Shown one piece after another: positions 17,384-23,934 of a DNA stretch of 23,934 nucleotides. This stretch comes from Nemertoderma westbladi. Taxonomy: Eukaryota; Xenacoelomorpha; Nemertodermatida; Nemertodermatidae. Position 1 is the stretch's first letter, and each line of letters begins with the position of its first letter. Where the stretch lies: positions 1 to 23,934 of the forward strand of contig JAUCBJ010000721.1 of NCBI GenBank assembly GCA_032718475.1, written 5' to 3'. Below the pieces are notes generated by a model. It saw only the letters and a list, made by a program, of their open reading frames with translations. It was not told where the DNA came from and did not search any database. The translations under genes were made by a program, and so were the position numbers.

Positions 17384-18274
17384 GTGAGGGACTATACATA
17401 CAGGGAACGCTATAATCCAGGATTCAAATGTCAATTACACCGGGACGGAACCCATAAGACCAGGAGTTGTAAGCACTGGCAAGCGTTGCCCAAACAAGAT
17501 CGTGTAGCCTACACAGACGCAAACGGACTATGTCATCGATGTGTGGTAGAAGGACACAGATCCGGAGAGTGTAGAGAAACAGCAGCTACAAGCACAACAG
17601 AAGAGAAGAAGAGAAAAGTACTACTCGGGGTAGTACCAGAGAAGATATCAGGAGAGGGCGGTCGTTCAGTAACGACATGTTACCATGGGTGCATGTTACC
17701 AGGCACCGTAGACACAGAGGACGAAGATAAGAAGCCGGAGGAGATAGTAGAGCCAGACAGGAAAGTAACAATGAGAGAGAGGGTGGAGGATAATAGACTT
17801 CCCAGCGGGTGTCGGTGTGGGGATGGAAGGGAGCGGACGGCGGGGTGTCCGGGGGACAACACTCCGGAGGAGTGTCCGGTGGAGTGTCAGGAGGACAATA
17901 GTCCGGAGGGGTGTCCGGGGGAGTGTCCGGAGGAGACGCCGGTCCGGTTGAGAGGCGTGCCGACGGGGGGGAGGTCGAGAGGGGGGGCAGGATGGAGAGG
18001 GGTAGGACTGCTGTTGTACCTTCTGTTCTGCCTGTTCTTTCACTTTCTATTCATTCTGCCGGCGGGAGACAACAAGGAGAGAGGTGGCATTTTGATGCCA
18101 GGAGACGAGCTAGTTAAGAAGACGATGGAGAGACCCAACCTTGGGGTGGTGAAAGGGGGAGAGCCAATTCCTGGTCAGGTGGAATTGGCGAAGAGGGTGT
18201 GGCGAAGAGTAAGAGGACATATAGGAGGGCAGTGGGAGTGTGCCAACTGGAAGAAGGGGCACCTTAGAGTTTAG
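17384..18274 (+). CDS. Zinc-knuckle (nucleocapsid-like) protein with a predicted membrane segment, 296 codons
   Basis: Near its N-terminus this frame has two zinc-binding motifs spaced like those of Pao/BEL Gag proteins. The first is CxxHx4Hx4C (Cys16, His19, His24, Cys29). The second is a canonical CCHC knuckle, CHRCVVEGHRSGEC (Cys50, Cys53, His58, Cys63). In retroelements such knuckles bind the genomic RNA during packaging. After an acidic stretch follows a Cys/Pro/Glu-rich part (about residues 147-186) coded by repeats of TGTCCGG. A strongly hydrophobic segment of about 20 residues, LLLYLLFCLFFHFLFIL, lies at about 207-226, with a basic C-terminus after it. A membrane helix is unusual for a Gag protein. 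The frame opens at 17369 after a TAA and has no ATG before the knuckles, so it needs a frameshift, splicing or a non-AUG start. Confidence 0.65.
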   Translation: MRDYTYRERYNPGFKCQLHRDGTHKTRSCKHWQALPKQDRVAYTDANGLCHRCVVEGHRSGECRETAATSTTEEKKRKVLLGVVPEKISGEGGRSVTTCYHGCMLPGTVDTEDEDKKPEEIVEPDRKVTMRERVEDNRLPSGCRCGDGRERTAGCPGDNTPEECPVECQEDNSPEGCPGECPEETPVRLRGVPTGGRSRGGAGWRGVGLLLYLLFCLFFHFLFILPAGDNKERGGILMPGDELVKKTMERPNLGVVKGGEPIPGQVELAKRVWRRVRGHIGGQWECANWKKGHLRV

Positions 18275-18549
18275 TCGTCCAAGGTTTTGGACTGAGGGGG
18301 GTGGGAATGAGGGCGAGACGCCCTTCCCACAAAAATAATTATTTAATTTAAATAAACAATAATAAATAATTAAATAATTAAATAATAGTAGTAGAGTAGA
18401 GAGTAGGTAGAGGTAGTAGTTAGAGGCGGCGGAGTATAGGGAGTGTGGATAACTCCACGGAGTAGAGGGTAGTAGTACGAGTAAGTTAGAAGGCGGCGGG
18501 GTAAGGGAGTGTGGCATATTGTCATGCCACGAGTAGTAGTAGGGGGGTC
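18275..18549 (+). other. Noncoding 3' internal region of LTR element, AT-rich then purine-rich
   Basis: A low-complexity AT segment (about 18330-18390, repeats of TAAAT/AATAA) is followed by GTAG/GGCGG-rich DNA. The sequence between two GTGTGG boxes (about 18440-18515) is partly duplicated. No gene is seen. Confidence 0.55.
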
Positions 18550-19112
18550 GTGGGCACCGGAAGCGCCACGTAGAAAGTAGCGGTGGTAGAGAGGTTGTGG
18601 GCACCGGAAGCGCCACGTAGAAAGTAGCAAGAGAGTGGTTGTGGGCACCGGAAGCGCCACGTAGAAAGTAGTAGGAGAGAGTGGTTGTGGGCACCGGAAG
18701 CGCCACGTAGAAAGTAGTAGGGTTGTGGGCACCGCAAGCGCCACGTAGATAGAGGTATTAGTTGAGGTGGAGATGTAGTTAGAGTGTTAGAGGTAGTAGA
18801 GAGGGCACATAGGGTGCCAGAGAGTAGAGTAGTAGAGAGGGCACATAGGGTGCCAGGTAGTAGAGTTAGAGTGTTAGAGGTAGTAGAGAGGGCACATAGG
18901 GTGCCAGAGAGTAGAGTAGTAGAGAGGGCACATAGGGTGCCAGGTAGTAGAGTAGTAGAGGGTAGATAGTAGAGTGGTTGTGGGCACCACAAGCGCCACG
19001 TAGATAGAGGGTTTTAGTTAGAGTTAGTAGTAGAGTGGTTGTGGGCACCGCAAGCGCCACGTAGATGGAGGTAGTAGCAGAGGGTTGTGGGCACCCTAAG
19101 CGCCACGTAGTA
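18550..19112 (+). repeat. Array of twelve short hairpin repeats in the LTR-element 3' region
   Basis: Eight copies of GTGGGCACC...AAGCGCCAC start at 18550, 18597, 18641, 18687, 18725, 18980, 19041 and 19087. Each can fold as GTGG-GC / GC-G-CCAC around a 7-base loop. Between the fifth and sixth lie four copies of GGCAC-ATAGG-GTGCC (starting near 18804, 18840, 18891 and 18927) inside an 87-bp direct duplication. Stems are identical in all copies, and the changes are in the loops (ACCGGAA, ACCGCAA, ACCACAA, ACCCTAA). Purine-rich linkers such as AGTAGTAGAGAG separate them. Minus-strand open frames here are by-products of the repetition. Confidence 0.85.
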
Positions 19113-19547
19113 GAAGAGTTAGAGTTAAAGTTAGTAGGCTTAGAGAGATAGTTAGAGTTAGTAAGAGAGTTAGATAGTTAGCAAGTGAAGTAGTAGGTAG
19201 ATAGTATGATAGCACAGGGGTAGCATTAGAGGTCAGGGCCTTAAAGAGTGGCAGGGAGTAGAGAGGAGATAGTGAAAGGAACTGTTGGCAAGAGAGAAGA
19301 GTGCGATTCAGGTGTGGGGAGAGGGTAAGAGCGAGTTGAGTCAGAGAGCGGAGTTAGAGTGGTGAGAGTGTTGGGGAAACAAAAATTGTGTGAGAGAAGC
19401 GCACGATCGGCCCGACACGAGACGCCAGAGGGTAGTGAGATCATACCCATAGGGAGCGGCCTGGAAAGCCGACTCCAAGAAAATAACTCCACCCCACACC
19501 CGATAATAGATCGAGTTCCAGCGGAATTGAAGCGCACTTAGTGGTTG
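19113..19547 (+). other. Internal 3' region of LTR element before the polypurine tract
   Basis: A degenerate GTTAGA-type low-complexity tract (about 19110-19200) is followed by about 340 bp of unique sequence with no convincing gene. GCGGAATTGA (19521-19530) is a perfect complement of TCAATTCCGC inside the following LTR (19596-19605). Confidence 0.5.
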
Positions 19548-19585
19548 ATGCTATCTTCTCACCGGGAAGATAGCATGGGGGGGAG
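19548..19585 (+). promoter_or_regulatory. Polypurine tract preceded by a perfect 11-bp hairpin
   Basis: ATGCTATCTTC (19548-19558), the loop TCACCGG, and GAAGATAGCAT (19566-19576) form a perfect hairpin. GGGGGGGAG (19577-19585) then directly precedes the TG of the 3' LTR. In LTR retroelements the polypurine tract primes plus-strand DNA synthesis, and its position confirms the LTR boundary and orientation. Confidence 0.8.
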
Positions 19586-20125
19586 TGTTAGCGAATCAAT
19601 TCCGCCTCACCAAACCCCATAAAGTGAGCCATAAAGCAATATTGGGAGCACGAGGTTGATTACCAATATCAACCTCGTGTCACCCCAATAAAGTGGGAAG
19701 GGAAGGAGAAACACACAATAGGGGTCAGGGGCCAAACCCCTAACCGAGAGAGAACACAGGGAGCGAACGGGAAACACTCCAGGGAAGGGAAAGGGCCAAC
19801 AGGGGATATTAGCCAATGGGGGGACAGCATCGACTAGGTACTGTAACAAGGCCAAACCGTGCAATATATATTACCGGTCGATGCAATCCCAGTTCATTCA
19901 GTTTACTCAGTCAGATCAGTAGGGTGGAACGGTGACTTCTATCACCGTCCGCTACCGCCATCATACTTATCTACCGGTAACCGTGTCATACTATGCTATA
20001 TATATCAACTATATTATACCTTATACATATAACCGAACACCAGAACTCTTTTACCTTTCACACACGGCGGGGACGCGTAGATAGAAAACCCAACGGATAA
20101 ACCGGGATCCGTAGATCCCGTCACA
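19586..20125 (+). repeat. 3' LTR
   Basis: This 540-bp LTR is identical to the 5' LTR over its first 159 bp. It is also identical over about its last 226 bp except C19930 versus T14256. A middle zone (5' LTR 14070-14225) differs at many positions and by small indels. The 12-bp-stem hairpin recurs at 19649-19679. The ACGGTGA/TCACCGT hairpin is at 19929-19948. CATTT follows at 20126. Confidence 0.92.
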
Positions 20126-20157
20126 CATTTAGTATTGTATTGGTGTTATAATATCCC

Positions 20158-20224
20158 TTGTTTATGTGGTAACCAATGACGGCGAGCTGTAAAATTACGG
20201 CGTCATTGGTTACCACATAAACAA
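20158..20224. repeat. 24-bp perfect inverted repeat with 19-base loop
   Basis: The arms at 20158-20181 (starting TTGTTTATGTGG) and 20201-20224 are exact reverse complements. The pairing continues imperfectly outward. The site lies 28 bp beyond the LTR element's target duplication and may be a small foldback or MITE remnant. Confidence 0.85.
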
Positions 20225-20489
20225 TAGGTGGCATTTATAATTAATTGCCTCACAGCCAGATAGGCCTACTACATTACCTACCGGTAGCTATTAATAACTA
20301 GTAGCTATAAACTATTAACATGGCTCCTAACTTTTTTAACCTAACATTTTTATAACATAATTTATGTCATTTTTACATTTATTTATGCAGCAACTAATTT
20401 AATTTGTGCAGTTTCTATCACTTATAATATATATACAATCATTTCGCAATGTTACAATTTTTGAATAAAAATACATCCATACTAGTTGC
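20225..20489. other. AT-rich intron sequence
   Basis: This is AT-rich intron sequence without recognisable features. Confidence 0.5.
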
Positions 20490-20605
20490 AAAGTACTTTA
20501 CGGTGTTCTGATCCTCGTGGCTTTATTTTCACTCACTCACTAACGTTCGTTCGTTCGTTCGTGTAACAAAGCCACTCGGATCATCACACTGTAAAGTGCT
20601 ACTTT
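20490..20605. repeat. Imperfect inverted repeat (~40-bp arms) around a (CGTT)n microsatellite
   Basis: The left arm (20490-20526, AAAGTACTTTACGGTG...) pairs with the right arm (20565-20605, ...AGTGCTACTTT). Both arms contain a GATCC-type block and GTGGCTTT/AAAGCCAC. The centre holds about four CGTT units (20544-20561). It could be a MITE-like insertion in the GPCR intron. Confidence 0.7.
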
Positions 20606-20858
20606 ACACACAAGTATGTAAATAGTTATTACTTAACTTACTTGAAAATTATTAGAAGATGATTATATAAATAATGAACATCAACTCTCTTATAAGATAT
20701 CTAGGTAGATATAGCAATATCATTTTGGAGACATTCTATATATTGATAAAAATGGCATCCGAATAAATATATGTTAAGGGCCTAAATCAGATGGGCCTTT
20801 GCATTCATTCAGGTTTACATTCATTTAATATTATCAATATGACCCCATTTCGTTGCAG

Positions 20859-21200
20859 GTCACATGTTGTGTAATATTTTTCTCTGGGACCATTCTCAAT
20901 CTTGTTGTGTTTATCGTATTTATGACAACTCCAGTCCTCCGAAACAATCGTTCCATGATTTACTTCATCACGATGTCTCTCAGTGACTTCGGTGTCATCT
21001 TCTTCAGTTCGCTCTTCTGGCGCGCTTGGCATTTCTTACCAGAAGCTAACATTTATTATGGTTACTTTTGTGCTTATTTCCATTGGATCAACTTCGCTTG
21101 CTTTTGGATATCGCATTGGCTGCTCGTTGCCATGGCATTCGAACGTTATCTTAGCATTTATAATCCAGTTCGAGCAAGAACAATGTTTTCAAAAACAAAG
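20859..21200 (+). CDS. Class A GPCR exon coding TM1-TM3 (114 codons)
   Basis: The exon is bounded by TTGCAG (ending 20858) and the donor AAG/GTTAGT (21200/21201), phase 0 on both sides. It encodes three hydrophobic segments with rhodopsin-family landmarks. TM1 has the conserved Asn (exon residue 14, GTILNLVV). TM2 has Asp43 in SLSD, the sodium-site position. Trp57 lies in extracellular loop 1. Cys71 at the top of TM3 is the disulfide cysteine. Glu95-Arg96-Tyr97 is the G-protein-contact motif. Cys71 to Arg96 is exactly 25 residues, as in class A receptors. The type looks like a peptide-receptor-like class A GPCR, with ligand unknown. TM4-TM7 are not in the window or lie in exons I could not recognise. 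With the upstream exon the partial protein is 157 residues. Confidence 0.88.
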
Positions 21201-23040
21201 GTTAGTTGGTTTTCTAATCAATTACTATTTATTGCGGTGTGCAATTATAATTAATTATTCGTTACATTATTAAATAAGTAATAATCTAATTAATTATTAT
21301 TAATTAATTAAGAAATTATTCTTTATTCTCACAATTAAGCTCTACCTGCCGAGATAGTCAATTCCTATCCATAAAGGTCATTAAAAGACAAAGGTCATAA
21401 AAGCCATTCACAAATGTTATAAAAAAAGACACTACACAAAATATTGATAGATCATATGGTAAATACCATGGTCAAGTAACCATGCTGACAACAGTTCCGA
21501 AATGTCTTGTTACATTGAAATGTGATCATAATTACAAATTACAATTATTAATGAATTAATAATTAGAGCAATGTTGAATTGTATACTTTGTTTATAGATC
21601 CCATCACTTTATTTTACCCTACCAGTATTTAGGCGACTGCAAAATTATTAAAGCCTGAATGCGAAAACTACTCGTCTAAAAAACGGTAATAAAAAAAGAT
21701 AAGTTTTCATTCCAATCTATGAAAACACTTGTGGAATGAAAATACATAGAGATGAAAATACCATAGGTAACAGAGAGGGGTCATGGGGTGAATTGGCATA
21801 ACCACTCAACTCCCCTTCCATTCCAATGATGCATTGCCAGTGAGTTTGATGTAGGTTGTCCGACAATTAACTTACCAACTTTCTTTCCGTTTGCATACTT
21901 CTACGTGAAGGGCTTTTTTTTAGTCACAATGGAGTTTACTTTATATGTGGGCGAAGGTAAGCACTCCTATTACTTACAATGAGGTTAACCCCTCATTATT
22001 CATGATGTTCTTTTCAGAACCTTTAATTATATAACATTTAAGGATAAAGTCGGAGGACCACTTTCAGAAGCTTGAATGGACGTAATGGAATAAAATAATA
22101 ATTAAAGGGACACATAAAATGGTAATGCTTGACCTCTATTAGTCATGACATTCAACTCATCATGGATCTGCCCTGTCAGTTAAATTTTTGTAGTTCAAAA
22201 TATCAATCTTGATTTTATGTATAACTTTTATCCGAATACACCAGTGTCCCTAAACATTGATGTTAATGTTAAGACGAAAAGTAGCGAAATAAGGAATGAT
22301 GTAGCTCTGTGAAATGGCGATGTGTTTTATATAATCAAAATAATCTCCCTGTAATTAATATTCAACTAAGATTAGTTGAGACTATAACTGAGCACAGTTA
22401 ATCAGAATTAAGAAAATCAATTGGTTAGAGCTGATGCAGGAGAATCATCAAGTTTCAACACCATAATGATACACAGGTTCTTTCTCACCTAATGTGAATG
22501 CAATTTGGCAGGCGATGCAACTGGAGTCAGTTCACAGAAAACTCCCCGACCGACTGGGTAATGCTTAGGCTGACCGTCCTGGGGTTGGATTGAGCAGTTG
22601 AACCGTGCACCAATGCAAATGGGTAGCCTTAGAGTTGATCGCGCCCTATCCCATTGGTTGACAATATCACACCACTTTCACCTTCCCATTGGGCCCCCAT
22701 CATGTATTTTGGGGCCCCTGTGTAGGTGAGTTGGTTAACTCAACTACAGGCTCATTAGTTGCTCTCGTCAATAATGATGAGGTTCTGATTAAGGACATGG
22801 GGTGGTGGGAGACATACCCGCGCATCAGCAGATGATAGTGGGAATGGTGGAATTGGTCTATTGATGAATCCAACTGCACTTGCAGCATTGGACAAAATAG
22901 ACAAAATCTCCAAACACACCATCATCCGTTGCCACTTGCCATGCCATGTTCGGGAAGACTGGCTAAGAAGTGTCCTAAGGTGGTTCTGTTATTCCTCCAA
23001 CTAGTGTTGCCCCAGTAGAGGAGGTGGAAAATTTATTTAA
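21201..23040 (+). other. Intron (or 3' flank) after the TM1-TM3 exon, no clear exon found
   Basis: This stretch is AT-rich, with TTAATTAA-type runs near 21250-21310. I found no TM4-TM7 coding exon. A possible 33-bp exon-like island is at 21924-21956. A hairpin GGGCCCC (22691-22697) with GGGGCCC (22711-22717) lies in a less AT-rich part (about 22430-23000) that could be an old repeat but has no recognisable protein. Confidence 0.5.
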
Positions 23041-23319
23041 TTTAACCCTATTAAACCCGGGGGGGGGTCAATATGACCCCTCCCGTGGTTTTTTTTTATT
23101 ATAAATCTGAAACAAACGCAGTTGGGAATCTGAAATTTTATGACTTTTCCTAAAAATCTATTGTCTTCCTAGTAGTGAAAACCGTTTTCAAAAATATTGG
23201 GTACTTTTCGAGTTATAGCACCATTTTTTAACCCTACTTTTGGCACTTTTTTTTGGAGACGTTTTTTGAAAATTACATTTCATTAAATATGAATTGTAAC
23301 ATCTCTATTTATTATTTAC
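23041..23319. other. Spacer with a perfect short hairpin
   Basis: GGGGTCA-ATA-TGACCCC (23064-23080) follows an eight-base G-run and precedes T-rich DNA. No gene is seen, and the sequence leads into the satellite. Confidence 0.5.
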
Positions 23320-23934
23320 ACCGGTTTTTTGGTGTTAGAAATTTGATGGAATTGATATAAATTGATTTAGAAATTTCAAACTTGTTTTTTTCGGGTGGGT
23401 GCCAAATTTTTGGTGCCAGCACCAAATTTTGAAATAAGTCCAATTTTGTAAATTGATCGTTTGAAACTTGTTTTTTACGCAATTGGGGGTTTTTTGGGTT
23501 TCTAGATTCGATGAAATATATACGAGTTGCACCAAGCGTATCAAACTTGTATTTTTCGGTGCTGTGTGTGCAAATTTTGGTGCAAGCACGAAATTTTGAA
23601 AATCCATTCAATAGATAAAAATTGCTTGTGACAACTTATTTCTTGGGTTTTAGAGGTTTATGGCTGTTCTGAATTCAATGGAAAATATAATTATCGAACT
23701 AGACATCTCAAACTTGTATTTTTCGGATGTGGGTGCAAAATGTGGTGCTAGCACCAAATTTTGAAAACCATCAAATATATCAATTGATTGTGTCACCTTG
23801 TTTCTTGCGTTATATGGGTTTTGTGATGGTTCTGAAATTCAATGGAAATCAGTAAAAATTTCATAAGAGTTTTCAAAATTGTATTTTTCGCCGGTGCGTG
23901 AAAATTGTTGTGCCAGCACCAAATTTTGGAAAAT
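23320..23934. repeat. ~166-bp satellite array, about four units, running off the window
   Basis: A block around TGGTGCCAGCACCAAATTTT recurs at 23411, 23578, 23743 and 23908, spacings 167, 165 and 165. Each is preceded by CAAACTTGTxTTTTTCGG-like sequence and followed by a GTTTCTTGGGTTT-like part. Units differ at perhaps a fifth of positions, so this is a moderately old array. Minus-strand open frames at 23312-23611 arise only from the repeat. Confidence 0.85.

Larger units (their letters stand above)
13911..20125 (+). mobile_element. Non-autonomous LTR retrotransposon, Pao/BEL-like gag, inserted in GPCR intron
   Basis: Direct repeats of 541 and 540 bp flank 5134 bp of internal sequence. Both LTRs begin TGTTAGCG and end GTCACA. 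The flanking 5-bp duplication CATTT (13906-13910 and 20126-20130) shows integrase-type insertion. A G-rich polypurine tract lies immediately before the 3' LTR, which fixes the plus-strand orientation. The interior encodes a disrupted gag-like frame and a zinc-knuckle protein, and I find no protease, RT, RNase H or integrase. Paired knuckles and a 5-bp duplication suggest Pao/BEL, but Ty3-like elements are not excluded. The expected TGG-starting tRNA primer site is not obvious after the 5' LTR, which continues GTGATAGAAC. The GC-rich interior stands out from the AT-rich host DNA. Confidence 0.9.
13758..20858 (+). other. 7101-bp phase-0 intron of the GPCR gene, carrying an LTR retrotransposon
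   Basis: The donor is CAG/GTATAT at 13757/13758. The acceptor is CGTTGCAG, ending at 20858. Without the 6215-bp LTR element and one copy of its 5-bp target duplication the intron would be about 0.9 kb. The insertion is in the same orientation as the gene, so its LTR promoter, splice-like sites or polyadenylation signals could affect the host transcript. Confidence 0.68.

Noticed and set aside
22700-22888. Minus-strand 62-codon frame
   Set aside because: No recognisable motif, and it lies in a stretch that looks like an old repeat.
22864-23004. Plus-strand 46-codon frame beginning MNPTALAALDK
   Set aside because: It is short, has no known domain, and no convincing splice signals flank it. 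It does not resemble a GPCR exon.

Overview
The window is nuclear DNA of an animal, most likely an invertebrate. It holds the start of an intron-containing class A GPCR gene with GT-AG introns and a TATA box, and the DNA around the gene is AT-rich and full of retroelements. I cannot name the species. Nothing bacterial (operons, Shine-Dalgarno sites, CRISPR) is supported.

Positions 1-9566 are a head-to-tail array of one Penelope-like retroelement (PLE). Copy 1 is cut by the window edge, copy 2 is complete (unit about 4910 bp), and copy 3 breaks off about 124 bp after its hammerhead cleavage site. The intact protein has a PLE reverse transcriptase (catalytic FVDD), a Cys/His linker and a C-terminal GIY-YIG endonuclease. 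A hammerhead ribozyme sits at each complete unit boundary. The 3' noncoding part carries an approximately 0.8 kb minisatellite whose short units differ from the long ones by exact GT...AG deletions. By eye I found only five differences between copies, so the array is young.

Positions 9567-13340 are old, mostly non-genic DNA: a 25-bp minisatellite, a decayed LINE reverse-transcriptase fragment on the minus strand, a degenerate approximately 190-bp tandem repeat, AT-rich sequence, and a striking 250-bp near-perfect palindrome (12808-13057) full of a 12-bp self-complementary motif.

Positions 13347-21200 hold the 5' part of the GPCR gene on the plus strand: TATA box, a 5' UTR exon, a 188-bp intron, a 43-codon exon with two N-glycosylation sequons, a 7.1-kb phase-0 intron, and a 114-codon exon coding TM1-TM3 with an ERY motif. 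The gene continues past the last donor at 21200. Its large intron contains a 6215-bp LTR retrotransposon (13911-20125) in the same orientation, with 541/540-bp LTRs beginning TG and ending CA and a CATTT target duplication. The element codes a broken gag-like reading frame and a zinc-knuckle ORF but no recognisable protease, RT, RNase H or integrase, so it looks non-autonomous. Its 3' internal region has twelve short hairpin repeats, and an 11-bp perfect hairpin abuts the polypurine tract.

Positions 20131-23934 are the rest of that intron and the following intron or intergenic DNA: two inverted-repeat elements, AT-rich sequence, and an approximately 166-bp satellite array running off the right edge.
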